Positions 1 through 9,263 of a stretch of 64,000 bases of DNA are shown piece by piece (positions within the stretch are counted from its first letter, which is position 1; each line of letters starts with the position of its first letter). Position numbers and translations under genes: made by a program. Origin of the DNA: Verrucomicrobiia bacterium (GTDB lineage: Bacteria > Verrucomicrobiota > Verrucomicrobiia > Verrucomicrobiales > DEV007); the NCBI GenBank assembly GCA_030425385.1, contig JAUIAH010000009.1, positions 62,001 through 126,000 on the forward strand, given 5' to 3'. A model generated the notes under the pieces. The model searched no databases, was not told where the DNA came from, and saw only the letters and a list, made by a program, of their open reading frames with translations.

Positions 1-1
1 T

Positions 2-199
2 GGCTTATCAGCCTTGTTAGGCCAAGTGGGCACCGGCGCAGGCGTGGCCCTCATTCCCGCCGACGCCGCGGTGCTCCCTCACAGCGGCGTGCGATTCATG
101 CAACTCCGCAAGCCCAAGACAAACCTCATTTCCTCAGCCGTCTGGCGCCCCGAAAGCGAATCGCCCGAGTTGCTCGCCTTCCTCGATCAGCTGACATGA
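2..199 (+). CDS. LysR-family transcriptional regulator, C-terminal fragment (5' end outside window)
   Basis: The reading frame is open from base 2 and ends with TGA at 197-199. The last ~65 residues show the glycine-rich GxGVALIPA pattern followed by a short basic stretch and a terminal helix, which is typical of the end of a LysR substrate-binding domain. The HTH and most of the effector domain lie upstream of the window, so the target and effector cannot be read. It converges with the gene ending at 380. The family call rests on a short tail and is moderate. Confidence 0.55.
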   Translation, partial: GLSALLGQVGTGAGVALIPADAAVLPHSGVRFMQLRKPKTNLISSAVWRPESESPELLAFLDQLT

Positions 200-287
200 G
201 TCTTTGCGTAAACTCTAAAGCTCTGATTTAAGCCTGCTTGATTCACGGATTGCAAGCCACGGCACACACAACATGCCAACCTCAGAA

Positions 288-319
288 CTGGCCAACGGCT
301 ATCTCTAGCCGCTGGCCAG
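288..319. terminator. Hairpin between convergent genes, possible bidirectional terminator
   Basis: Arms at 288-300 and 307-319 are inverted repeats of 13 bases with one mismatch around a 6-base loop. They lie in the 180-bp gap between the LysR gene ending at 199 and the minus-strand gene ending at 380. No T-run follows on either strand, so it is not a textbook intrinsic terminator. The location makes a termination or mRNA-end role plausible. Nothing else was seen in the gap. Confidence 0.4.
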
Positions 320-379
320 CATCGTGAGGTCACGGCTGCGATCCAAGCATCCGCATCATGCAGAAAGCTTAATTGAGAT

Positions 380-2044
380 TCATTCCTTCATAAGCCGGTA
401 ATAGCGTGCTTGATCATCTGGTCGATCAATCTCGAATATCATCGGAGACGCTCCTAGAGTGAATTGGGTGAATGCCGTCCAATCACGCAAATCAAGCGAA
501 GTCTCCAGCACCAGTGTCTGCCCCTCCGGTCCTACACTGATTAAAGAAAGCTTCTTTGGCGCCTTCTGCGTGATGTCCAACCGGACTGGCTCCTCTTCAG
601 GCTCGACCAGCGTAAGCTGGAAGCTTGAGCTGGCTCGTGCAGGAGGATTGCCGTCATCCGTGACCTGAACGGTGACCGCCAGGGAGGTGTTGGCTAGGCT
701 CGCATCTGGCGTCCAGGTGATCAGACCCGTAGTGCTTATCTCCATGCCACCAGGAGCGGCTGTTAAGGAATACAATAAAGCATTGGCGGGCTCATCGGTA
801 TCAGTCGCATTGACCTGCAACGACAACGGCGATCCTGCGGTATGGATCACATCTTCGATTGGCGTGATCTCGGGGGCCCCATTCACTAGACCGCGAATGG
901 TGAATTGCTGGCTTGCCGACATCGACGGCTCTCCATTGTCCGTGACGCTTACGATCACCAGAACGCTGTTTCCTAACAAGTCCTCACCAGGCATCCATGT
1001 GAGGAGCCCCTCATCGCTAACCGTCATTCCCTCCGGAGCTGCGGTGAGCACATAATCCAACTCGTCGGCGGGAAGATCATTGTCCGTGGATTGCACTTGA
1101 AGCTGAAACAATTCTCCTGGCGGATGCGCCTGGTCTTCGATGGCAGTGATGCTTGGCGCACGGTTCACTTCGTCCACAGTTATCGAAATCATCTGTGTGG
1201 CAGACAGAACGGGATCACCGTCGTCGAGGACAGTGACAGTGACATCGTAAGTGTCACCGCCTTGCATTTCGGATGGCGTCCACGTGATGACACCTGCAGG
1301 GCTGATGCTCATTCCTACAGGGGCGTCGCCAAGCTGAAACGTTAGGCTATTGGCTGGAAGATCGGCGTCCCTCGCAGTGACCTGAAGCGTGCTGGTTGCT
1401 TCTTCTTGCCATGAAAGCCTCGTCATCTCATTCGCTATTACAGGAGCCACATTAGTTTCAAATACAGTGACTGGAAACTGTGTACTTGCCGTTTGGCCGC
1501 CGTTATCGCTCACCTGCACGGCAAACAACACCGTCTCTCCACCCAAATCTTCCGTCGGCCTCCAGGAAAATTCACCTGAACTGGGATCAATCGAGGCACC
1601 GGTTGGACCGCTCACAAGCGTGTAAGTCAACATGTTGGCAGGCAAATCTGGATCACTCCCCAATACGGTGAGTGTCAGGAGTTCACCTTCATCGATGGTT
1701 TGAGCCGAAACATCTTGGAGCGCGGGCATCCGATTCACTTCTGCGACTTCCAGGTTGAACGAGTGCGTCGTGTTGAACTGCGTGTCATTGACGGCAACGG
1801 GATTGTCGTCCGTCACGGTGACCGAAATCGGATAGCTCCCCGGCCCATCGTCCTCAGTCGGCGTCCACGAAAGCGCCCCTGTTGCGGGATCGATACTCAT
1901 GCCATTGGGTCCTGATTCCAAGGCATAGGTGAGCCCGTTCGTCGGAGCGTCAGGATCCTGAGCATCAATAGAGAGATTGATCGGCGTCCCCTCATCGACG
2001 ATGAGGGAGCGGCATTGGTCGTGTGCCAGTTCGCATCCAGACAT
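380..2044 (-). CDS. Ig-like (He_PIG/cadherin-type) repeat protein lacking a signal peptide; probable remnant of a larger gene
   Basis: The 554-aa frame holds five ~90-residue Ig-like repeats. Each has the NxAP linker, a DEG motif, a DxDxPxNxLxY strand and an I(D/S)PxxGxxxWTP hairpin, as in putative Ig domains of large secreted proteins. The last ~65 residues form a C-terminal module (ETSLDLRDW ... YYRL) of a type that recurs in other secreted proteins here. The start is odd: there is no signal peptide, the first repeat lacks its N-terminal strand, and the residues TNAAP expected before it are encoded in another frame just upstream. The ATG is 8 bp after the stop of the giant gene. I infer a 5'-truncated gene or a displaced 3' end rather than an intact gene. 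Confidence 0.6.
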   Translation of the reverse strand: MSGCELAHDQCRSLIVDEGTPINLSIDAQDPDAPTNGLTYALESGPNGMSIDPATGALSWTPTEDDGPGSYPISVTVTDDNPVAVNDTQFNTTHSFNLEVAEVNRMPALQDVSAQTIDEGELLTLTVLGSDPDLPANMLTYTLVSGPTGASIDPSSGEFSWRPTEDLGGETVLFAVQVSDNGGQTASTQFPVTVFETNVAPVIANEMTRLSWQEEATSTLQVTARDADLPANSLTFQLGDAPVGMSISPAGVITWTPSEMQGGDTYDVTVTVLDDGDPVLSATQMISITVDEVNRAPSITAIEDQAHPPGELFQLQVQSTDNDLPADELDYVLTAAPEGMTVSDEGLLTWMPGEDLLGNSVLVIVSVTDNGEPSMSASQQFTIRGLVNGAPEITPIEDVIHTAGSPLSLQVNATDTDEPANALLYSLTAAPGGMEISTTGLITWTPDASLANTSLAVTVQVTDDGNPPARASSSFQLTLVEPEEEPVRLDITQKAPKKLSLISVGPEGQTLVLETSLDLRDWTAFTQFTLGASPMIFEIDRPDDQARYYRLMKE

Positions 2045-2052
2045 GGAGAGGT

Positions 2053-5000
2053 TTAGAAGGTCTGGTTGACGCGAATCCGAATCGTTCTGTTCTCGACATC
2101 TATATCCGTCGTTATACTTGAGTTGCCTCCTGTCGCTCCAGTGTTTGCCGAAGCGGAGAACGAGCCCGTTGCAGTATTGCTGAAGGTGATGAGATCTAGT
2201 GTGTGACCAACACTAGCAACATACCCGCTTTTTGGAATGATTCCGACGGCGCCTCCCAATATGAAGTCTCCTTTTACGTGAACAGTGCCGTGCTGTCCTA
2301 GGTTGGCTCCTTCGGCTTCGAAAATGAGCCTCGAAGTGGGAGTGAGATTCAATCCGGCGATCTCCATGCGATTGCCCAGTCGTGAGATCATCGTTCCGTT
2401 TAGCTGAAATCGGTCGCTGGAACTGGCGGTAAGGTCCCCTGCACCGCTTTCCAAAATGATGTCAGGGCCGATGGTGACGACTTCAGCCTCTGCCGCCGTG
2501 TCGGCGATACTCATGGAGTTGAGTGGAGAAGCTTCCTCAGTGCTGTATTCACTGGAGAATGTAATAGAGCCTTCGCCTTCTAGCGTTTGTTCGCCTTGGA
2601 AGTGAAGGTTAACCCTGTGAAGGTTGTCGATTCCTCCGGCCAACGTAAGGTTTCCATTCAGTGTCAACCCGTTCTCAACTCTTACCAGCCGCGAACGGGT
2701 GCCGCCGTCGATTCTCGCATGGCCGTTGAGCGTGACACCATTGAGGACCTGCACCTCGGAGATGTCCAGTTCCTGGTCTTCAGCTAGATTGAAGGTCACG
2801 CCATTGAAGGAACCATTGGGGATGACGCCACCCATGGGGTCGTTGATGGTCAATTGGCCTTCGATGCCGGAAAGGCGGAAATTGCCCGCTGATTCTCCCG
2901 TCAAAGTTGTGTTCAGAACGATCTTGTCATTATTGGTGCCTTCGATCGATCCTTCGTCCCCATGGAAAGTAATACCGTCGTTGACGGTCAGGCGCTGGGT
3001 TCCTGCCAGAGCATCGAGGAAGCTGAAGGTGTTTCTCGCGAATGCTGCTTCGGTTCCGTATTCGTTGGAGAAGATCACGGAGCCATTGCCACCAAAAGAT
3101 TGTTCGCCCTGGAATAGAATCATTACCGTGTGGAGGTTATCAGTGCCGCCTGCCAAGGTGAGCGTTCCATTGAGGGTGAGACCATTTTCCACTCTTACCA
3201 GCCGCGAACGGGTGCCGCCGTCGATCTTTGCGTTTCCATTGAGCGTGACACGATGGAGCATCTGAACCTCGGAGATGTCCAATTCCTGGCCCTCGGCGAG
3301 GTCGAAAGTCACGCCGTTGAAGGAGCCGTTGGGGATGACGCCACCCATGGGGTCATTGATGGTCAATTGGCCTTCGATGCCGGATAGACGGAGTTCGCCC
3401 GCTGCCTCTCCCGTCAAGGTGGTGTTGATCACGATCTTGTCGTCATTGTTGCCTTCGATCGTTCCGTGATCCCCGTGGAAGGTAATGCCGTCGTTGACGG
3501 TCGAGAGAGTGGCTCCTTGAATGGAGGTCGTTCCTCCTGCCAGAGTAAGGGTTCCATTGAGCGTGAGTCCGTTCTCCACTCTTACCAGCCGCGAACGGGT
3601 GCCGCCGTCGATTCTCGCATGGCCATTGAGCGTGACACCATCGAGGACCTGCACCTGGGAAATGTCCAGATTCATACTCGAACCGGCGGATGACTGAAGA
3701 ACGGTTTCCTGAATGGTACCACTCAGGGAGATGCCGCCTTCGGGGGCATCAATGACGAGTGGCACACGGGCATTGAAGACATTGCTGAGCACGAGGTTGC
3801 CTCCTGAATCTCCGACCAGTTGCCCGTGAAATACAAACCCTTCCTCGGCGTTGCTTCGAATGGTCCCGGTTCCTCCATGGATCTCGATGCCTTCGCCGAA
3901 GATCACCGAGTCCGCCTCCGCCGTTGCATTGAGGATGTTCATCTGATTGCGACTTGGACTACTGGGATGGCCGGCGAAGACGATGGTGCCTTCGCCGTCG
4001 ACGTTTTGAACGCCTCCTGAAAAGGAGAGGGTTGCGTTGTTGGTGTCAGCCCCGGCTAGGGCAAGTGTGCCATTGAGCGTCAGTCCATTCTGCACGGTGA
4101 CGGTTCGATGGCCCGTGCTGGCGTCGATATGGGCATTGCTGTTCAGCGTGACACCGTCCAGCGTTAGGGCGGTGGAAGTGATTGGGATGGCGATGTCCTC
4201 GTTGCCATCAATGACGGCGTTTCGCACCGTCCCTCGTTCGATTACAATCTCGGCTTCTCGGGCGTCGACGTAATCCGCCTCGAGCGTCCCGCCATTCAGC
4301 ACCAGGCGGCCAAGCACGGTAAGCTTTTCCACGTTCGCGATCCCCGAGCGCAAAGTCATTTCAGCGCCCTCATCGAGAATGGCCAGCACAGCGTCGTCCG
4401 GTCCTGGAACTTCACCCGAGAGCCAGTTGGAAGGTGTGTTCCAATCCCCTCCTTGAGGAGCATCCCAGAAGGCCGTGGCCTCCACGACCTTGAAAGGAAC
4501 GGAGATTACTTCATCTCCAAAGGCATTGCCGGCACGGTCTTGGAATGCCGACTGGAGGTAGTGCAATTGATATTCACCCACTCCCAGGCCCTCGGCCAGG
4601 CTGGCGTCGACAATCCGGTCGTCGCCGCGGAAGCCAAAGGCCACGGGAACCAAATCTTCTTCGGGGAGATTATCGCGTGTCACCCAAATGGCGTTCTGAT
4701 CGATAAGTGACGTGTTCAGGCTTTCGGAGAACGATAATGTCGGCGTCTGGATGCCAAGCAGAGCAATGGGTTTCGGGCGGGTGCTCAACAGTTCTGGGAG
4801 TGTGACATCGGGAATGATCTGTAGCGGACGAATCTCTGACTCCCCCGTGTTGCCGCCGGTGTCCATCGCCCGAACCTGGATCTCGATATGGTCGGTTCCC
4901 AAATCCAGATTGGGGACGGGGATCGCCAAGTCGTAGGGGAAGGAGATATCGCGACTGACAACGGTGCCATTGATGAGGAGTTCCACGCCCCGGACCTGGA

Positions 5001-7659
5001 CGTCGTCCATTACCGAGGGAGAGATGCGGAGCGTGGTGCCCTCTTCGACTTGAATCCCTTCCGTGTCGGGATCCTTGTCCACGGCATCCACCGAGATGGA
5101 CACCGTGGGAGGCATCCCGTGCGGATCGAAGTCGAGATAATTGATCACCTGAAGTCCTCCGTGATCCGCGGCGACGTAGGCGATGCCGCCAACATTGGCC
5201 ACGCCCTTGGCGGGCCCAGCCGTTTCGAACTGGGTGATCAGGTCGTAGGTGACCTCAGGATTGGAGGCGCTGTGGATCTCCAATCCGCGGAAACCTCCGG
5301 CTACCAGGGCCAGCCCGGATCCGTTGAGGATCGTTTGCAGGTTTCCCGCTTGAAAGTCGGCCGTATCGATATCCGAGATCAAGCTGACCTCCCGTGGGTC
5401 GGAGACATCGAATGTGAGGTAACCTCCGCGTTCTAAAGGACGACTGCTCGAGACGGACTGAACCTCCAAACCGTTAGACACGTAAGCAATCCCTCGGGCG
5501 ACAAAGAGGCGCATGGCCTCAGGTTGCACGCGGCGATAGGGCGGCGTGGGAATGAGGGCGTTGTCAAGGTCCGTGAGGAAATCGCCGTCAAACTGGAGCG
5601 TGTGCAGGCGTTGATTGCCCGAGATCGCATAGAGGATGCCGCCCCGGAATTGGAGGTCGGTGAGGCGCCCTGCCTGATCTTCTAGTTCTGCTTCCAACAG
5701 GAGGTCTCCGGTAATGGCGTCCAGGAGAAACAGAGAGGATCCTGCCAGGGCGATGGCATCGTCAACGCGCTCGATCTGCGTGATGCTTCCGAATTCTCGG
5801 ATGGTTTGTTGAAGCCGAGGTTCCAAAGGATCCGAGATATCAATGATATGCAGGCCGGCGCCCGAAGCCGCCACGTAAGCCAGGGTCTGCCCGTCATTGA
5901 TCTCGACGGCCACGGAGGTTCCGGGGAGGTCAAGGCATCCGAGGACAATGGGATCGTTGAACTGGCTGGCGTCGACGATGGCCAGGCCGTGCGAGCCGGT
6001 GGCCAAATAAGCATGCTGTGCATTTGGGTTGCTCAGGCTGGCCGCCATGAGGATGTCCTGGGCCTCGCCTAGTAATGGAAGTGACGCAATGATACCGGTA
6101 GGGAAGCCAATGCCGTCGAGGGGGTTGAGGCCTTGTTGGAGTTCGGCTAGATCGCTGAGTCCATCGCCGTCGCTATCGGCCACGGATTGCGATGTTCCGA
6201 TCACATACTCTCCTATATCGATCAGTCCATCACGATCAAAGTCTAGTCCGCCCTGATGGTCCAGCGATACAGGGTTTTGATTGCGTGCCAAACCGCTTGA
6301 AATCACTCCACTGGTGATCGCGTATCGATTGCTTCCGGGAGCGAAAGCGTAGAGATTGTAGATTGTGCCTTCTGGAGCAATCACGTTTGGAATCGAGCCC
6401 AGCTGAGTGGTTGAGCGATGAGTGATTCCGTTTGAGAACTCATACAGAAAATGGACATCATTGGTTTCCATCACGGAACTCGAAAGTGACACTCCAATGT
6501 CAGCGACCACTGCTGCGATGTTGTTCGCAGGAGGGAATTGAAGCTCCTGCACAGTAGCAGGAATCTTCCTTTTCTGAAGAGAGATGGAAGGGCTGATGTC
6601 TAGAGACGTCGAGGCGCTCACGGAAGCTCCTATGGAGAACTCGCCATTGTAATCAATCACGGGAATCAGTCCCAAAGGCAAATCAATATCCTGATCGGGA
6701 ATCAATGGATCGACATCCGGTGCGCCGAAGACTGTTTTTGAAAACATGATTGGTTCGCAGATCTTTTCGCCAATATCAAAAGGGATTCTGCAAAGCCATG
6801 ACTTTGAAATGCGCAGTTCTCCTTCAATATTGATGTTCCCCGGCCTTCCAACTACATCCTCGATCTCAAACTCGGATTCTCCTCCAGTGAAGTCGACCGC
6901 GCCAAATATGCCTACTGCCGCGCTGACGCCGACGCTTGCCTCAAGATGGAATAGCGTTGTATCGAAATCTGGGATCAGGTCACCTACAAACTCGTTAACG
7001 CGGAATTGTTCTCTCGATTGGAATCCGCCGCTAACGGGCTTCTCAGGTATGGGCAATTCGAAGCCAAGTGATAGAGGTTGAATTTCTTCCGCGTCTAATC
7101 CGAAGATCATTCGGAAGTCCGGAATTTCGAACCCTACATTACCTTCAATTAGTAGTGGTTGATACTCATAACTGGCGCCGTATCTGAGTGTCACCAGGTA
7201 TTCAACGGCCTCTTCTTCATCTGGGATTCCATCGTTATCGTTGTCGGGATCTATGGAGTCCGGTAGGTGGTCATTGTCACTGTTAGGAAGTGGCTCGTCA
7301 TCGTTGAAGAGAGGGCGATCCACTGTCCCCGGCACTTTCCCCAACGTCTTCCAACCCAGCGTATTCACGCCTCCATCATCGGTAATCAATCGCTCCCCAT
7401 CGTCGCTCACGATGGCCTGTCCGGTCAGTACCCAATCACCCAAATCATGATCAAAAGAAAAGATAGGGCGTCGCTCTCCGGGGGCGAGCCCGTCGACATT
7501 AGGAAAGGTCATCCGTGAGGGGGCGTCGAACTGGGTGGCTCCGCCGGCATCGACACTGAACACGAGATCGGTCTCGATGCTCTCGGGCAGGGGGGGCGGG
7601 GATGCGTGTTTCGTCGAGGGCGAAGAGGCGGATCTCGGTGGCGGGCGTGCCGTCCTCAA
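2053..7659 (-). CDS. Giant secreted multidomain protein, 3' part (LVIVD propeller, Ig-like, beta-helix-type repeats)
   Basis: This 1868-aa frame continues the protein begun at 9016 after a frameshift near 7590-7596; its own first ~25 residues are probably not real. In order it has a thrombospondin-3-like Asp-rich segment (DxDNDGIPDEEE), a ~400-residue beta-strand region, LVIVD-type propeller repeats (AYVAASGAGLHIIDISDP), two Ig/Big_5-like domains, a GDWNTPSNW element, then ~850 residues of LTLNGTLTLAGG-type repeats expected to fold as a beta-helix. No anchor or sorting motif is visible at the end (IRVNQTF). Corrected for the frameshift, the whole protein would be about 2320 aa with an N-terminal signal peptide. 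It probably acts outside the cell as a surface or adhesion protein; no catalytic motif was recognised. Confidence 0.75.
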   Translation of the reverse strand: MRTARPPPRSASSPSTKHASPPPLPESIETDLVFSVDAGGATQFDAPSRMTFPNVDGLAPGERRPIFSFDHDLGDWVLTGQAIVSDDGERLITDDGGVNTLGWKTLGKVPGTVDRPLFNDDEPLPNSDNDHLPDSIDPDNDNDGIPDEEEAVEYLVTLRYGASYEYQPLLIEGNVGFEIPDFRMIFGLDAEEIQPLSLGFELPIPEKPVSGGFQSREQFRVNEFVGDLIPDFDTTLFHLEASVGVSAAVGIFGAVDFTGGESEFEIEDVVGRPGNINIEGELRISKSWLCRIPFDIGEKICEPIMFSKTVFGAPDVDPLIPDQDIDLPLGLIPVIDYNGEFSIGASVSASTSLDISPSISLQKRKIPATVQELQFPPANNIAAVVADIGVSLSSSVMETNDVHFLYEFSNGITHRSTTQLGSIPNVIAPEGTIYNLYAFAPGSNRYAITSGVISSGLARNQNPVSLDHQGGLDFDRDGLIDIGEYVIGTSQSVADSDGDGLSDLAELQQGLNPLDGIGFPTGIIASLPLLGEAQDILMAASLSNPNAQHAYLATGSHGLAIVDASQFNDPIVLGCLDLPGTSVAVEINDGQTLAYVAASGAGLHIIDISDPLEPRLQQTIREFGSITQIERVDDAIALAGSSLFLLDAITGDLLLEAELEDQAGRLTDLQFRGGILYAISGNQRLHTLQFDGDFLTDLDNALIPTPPYRRVQPEAMRLFVARGIAYVSNGLEVQSVSSSRPLERGGYLTFDVSDPREVSLISDIDTADFQAGNLQTILNGSGLALVAGGFRGLEIHSASNPEVTYDLITQFETAGPAKGVANVGGIAYVAADHGGLQVINYLDFDPHGMPPTVSISVDAVDKDPDTEGIQVEEGTTLRISPSVMDDVQVRGVELLINGTVVSRDISFPYDLAIPVPNLDLGTDHIEIQVRAMDTGGNTGESEIRPLQIIPDVTLPELLSTRPKPIALLGIQTPTLSFSESLNTSLIDQNAIWVTRDNLPEEDLVPVAFGFRGDDRIVDASLAEGLGVGEYQLHYLQSAFQDRAGNAFGDEVISVPFKVVEATAFWDAPQGGDWNTPSNWLSGEVPGPDDAVLAILDEGAEMTLRSGIANVEKLTVLGRLVLNGGTLEADYVDAREAEIVIERGTVRNAVIDGNEDIAIPITSTALTLDGVTLNSNAHIDASTGHRTVTVQNGLTLNGTLALAGADTNNATLSFSGGVQNVDGEGTIVFAGHPSSPSRNQMNILNATAEADSVIFGEGIEIHGGTGTIRSNAEEGFVFHGQLVGDSGGNLVLSNVFNARVPLVIDAPEGGISLSGTIQETVLQSSAGSSMNLDISQVQVLDGVTLNGHARIDGGTRSRLVRVENGLTLNGTLTLAGGTTSIQGATLSTVNDGITFHGDHGTIEGNNDDKIVINTTLTGEAAGELRLSGIEGQLTINDPMGGVIPNGSFNGVTFDLAEGQELDISEVQMLHRVTLNGNAKIDGGTRSRLVRVENGLTLNGTLTLAGGTDNLHTVMILFQGEQSFGGNGSVIFSNEYGTEAAFARNTFSFLDALAGTQRLTVNDGITFHGDEGSIEGTNNDKIVLNTTLTGESAGNFRLSGIEGQLTINDPMGGVIPNGSFNGVTFNLAEDQELDISEVQVLNGVTLNGHARIDGGTRSRLVRVENGLTLNGNLTLAGGIDNLHRVNLHFQGEQTLEGEGSITFSSEYSTEEASPLNSMSIADTAAEAEVVTIGPDIILESGAGDLTASSSDRFQLNGTMISRLGNRMEIAGLNLTPTSRLIFEAEGANLGQHGTVHVKGDFILGGAVGIIPKSGYVASVGHTLDLITFSNTATGSFSASANTGATGGNSSITTDIDVENRTIRIRVNQTF
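2681..3669 (-). repeat. Direct repeats inside the giant surface-protein gene (three copies)
   Basis: Near-identical DNA segments lie at 2681-2989 and 3194-3502 (309 bp each), with a shorter third copy at 3581-3669. Copy starts are 513 and 387 bp apart, both multiples of three, so gain or loss of a unit keeps the frame. They encode the GTRSRLVRVENGLTLNG and INDPMGGVIPNGSFNGV segments of the beta-helix region. The high nucleotide identity suggests recent duplication or ongoing gene conversion. Confidence 0.85.
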
Positions 7660-9016
7660 AGAATAGCGAGTTTGCGGGAACTTCGACGGGTCCGGCGTAG
7701 GCGAAGCCTTCCGGCGCGCTGGTCACGGTGGAGGTATCCAGTTGCACGTTGAAATCGGGCGCGGGCACGTCTTCAAGGCGAAAGAAGCCTTCTTCGTTGG
7801 TGATCGCTGTGATCTCCGGGAGACCTTCCGCGCGCAAAGTTAGACCAACAATGGGCACCTTAGTATCATCGGTTGAGCGGGTGGCATCGAAGATGTGCCC
7901 CTCGACCGCTGTTCCGGGAATGGGCGTGAGTCCTGAAGTCCGGAAATCGATTGTCGCACGGCCACCCGGGATCCCGTCGCCGTCGGCATCCACCGCTTCG
8001 CCCTCCGTATCCTGGATGAGATCGCCCTCGATCGTGAGACGGATAGCGGTGGCCAAAGGAAGATCCTCGATCAGCGTCAGGGTCACACGCGTTTCGTCGT
8101 CCGAGCAGCGTTGAGTGGCTGGCAAAGTCTGGCCCATGGCGGTGATCTTCAGGCTCTCGGGCGTGATGGTCGCGGGATCGATGGGATGACTGAAATCCAG
8201 ATACACATTCCGGGTGAGGCGCACATCCGTCTCACCGTGCTTGGGTGAGACGGTCTTGATACGGGTGGTGACGGCGACTTGGTAGTCGATGCGGGTCTCT
8301 GCCCCGAGGCGATTGCCGGGGAGATCGCGCAGATCTCCGCTGATGGTCAGTTGATGGCTGCTTTCATCGGTCAATACTTCTCCGAGAACGAGATCGATGA
8401 ATCGACCAGAGACGATGATCTCGCTGAGCGCGATCTCTCCCAGGTTTGAATCGATCCATTGGAAACTGTCAGCCGAGAGACTGGAGGCGAGCATGGCTTC
8501 GCTGAAGGTGAGCGCGATCCGGTCGGTCTCCTCGGTGAGAAGCTGAGTTGGCGCCTCGAGTAAGACAGGAGGGGTTGTGTCCGGGTTGTCCAGATCCGTC
8601 CCCGCCATGTACTCGGTCAGATTGTCTTCGCCGTCCTCGTCATAGTCGAGCCGAGCGTCGGCGGCGTCGAGGGGGTTGAGAATGTCAGGCAGTTGAAGCT
8701 CGAACACGTCGTCGATGCCGTCGGAATCAGAGTCGAGGGGATCATTGAGGGAGACGGACTCGACGATGTAGAACGCCTGCGGCGCCGCGGAAATCGGATC
8801 GCTAAATTGGAAAGGATCTTCCGACGAAAGGCTGAGGCCTGCCACCGCTCCGCGGTCTTGGAGGCCAGAGCTCTTGTGAAAGCGGAAGTAAGCTTTGGCA
8901 TTGGGATCGATCGATAGGCGGATCTCCTGGAGGTCGCGGTCGAAGGCAATCTCTTGCCCATGCATCGTGCACGACAAAATTGAGATGAGTATTAGGCAAT
9001 AGCGAAAAGAATGCAT
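7499..9016 (-). CDS. Giant secreted multidomain protein, 5' part (signal peptide, TSP3, Big_5, carboxypeptidase-regulatory-like)
   Basis: The 505-aa frame starts with a clear signal peptide (FRYCLILISILSCTMHG). It then has a thrombospondin-3-type Asp-rich stretch (DSDSDGIDD, DYDEDGEDN), two Big_5-like domains with the xLTFSEAM and xLDFSHPI strands, and a carboxypeptidase-regulatory-like beta-sandwich near residues 370-450. The last ~35 residues (from AREHRDRS) are rich in Arg and Cys and look like out-of-frame translation after the seven-G run. The natural continuation is the frame at 2053-7659. It lies 31 bp after the small Cys-rich ORF at 9048-9263, and the two may be co-transcribed. Confidence 0.75.
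   Translation of the reverse strand: MHSFRYCLILISILSCTMHGQEIAFDRDLQEIRLSIDPNAKAYFRFHKSSGLQDRGAVAGLSLSSEDPFQFSDPISAAPQAFYIVESVSLNDPLDSDSDGIDDVFELQLPDILNPLDAADARLDYDEDGEDNLTEYMAGTDLDNPDTTPPVLLEAPTQLLTEETDRIALTFSEAMLASSLSADSFQWIDSNLGEIALSEIIVSGRFIDLVLGEVLTDESSHQLTISGDLRDLPGNRLGAETRIDYQVAVTTRIKTVSPKHGETDVRLTRNVYLDFSHPIDPATITPESLKITAMGQTLPATQRCSDDETRVTLTLIEDLPLATAIRLTIEGDLIQDTEGEAVDADGDGIPGGRATIDFRTSGLTPIPGTAVEGHIFDATRSTDDTKVPIVGLTLRAEGLPEITAITNEEGFFRLEDVPAPDFNVQLDTSTVTSAPEGFAYAGPVEVPANSLFFEDGTPATEIRLFALDETRIPAPPAREHRDRSRVQCRCRRSHPVRRPLTDDLS
7590..7596. other. Seven-G run at a frameshift splitting the giant gene
   Basis: On the minus strand this is a run of seven Cs followed, two codons later, by loss of frame in the upstream ORF. 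Removing one base joins RIPAP directly to LPESIETDLVF, a join that matches the usual order of this region in related secreted proteins (TPATEI ... PAPLP ... GATxFD ... FPN). The corrected span of 6963 bases is an exact multiple of three. It could be a sequencing or assembly indel, a fixed mutation, or a slippage-prone on/off switch; the sequence alone cannot separate these. Confidence 0.75.
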
Positions 9017-9047
9017 CTGAAGAAGTGGTTGTGTATTACCTTCAGCT

Positions 9048-9263
9048 TCAGGAAGGGGAGAAACTGGTGGCGACCCAACCGAGCAAGAGGACGCCCACCG
9101 GTATCAGGAGCAACAGAAGCAGACAGCCATTGCCACCACTTGAATCTCCACTGCTCGCCTTCTTTGGCGGAGTGTAGTTTGCGCTATGCATGCAGCTAGG
9201 ATTCTGGCAGGAGGAGCCCGCGGGCTTTTGCTGGCCGCAGGCTCCGCAGTTGTCGAGTTTCAT
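9048..9263 (-). CDS. Small Cys-rich single-pass membrane protein (paralogue of 12187-12384)
   Basis: The 71-aa ORF has an N-terminal CGACGQQKPAGSSC segment with four to five cysteines resembling a minimal zinc ribbon, a short Ser/Gly-rich linker and a hydrophobic stretch (LLLLLLIPVGVLLLGW) long enough for one membrane span. A diverged second copy lies 3.1 kb away in the same relative place, between a response-regulator tail and a large secreted-protein gene. The conserved positions (CGACGQQKP, GSSC, ANY, KK, IPV, LLGW) argue that it is coding. I do not recognise a named family. No Shine-Dalgarno is evident. Confidence 0.5.
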   Translation of the reverse strand: MKLDNCGACGQQKPAGSSCQNPSCMHSANYTPPKKASSGDSSGGNGCLLLLLLIPVGVLLLGWVATSFSPS

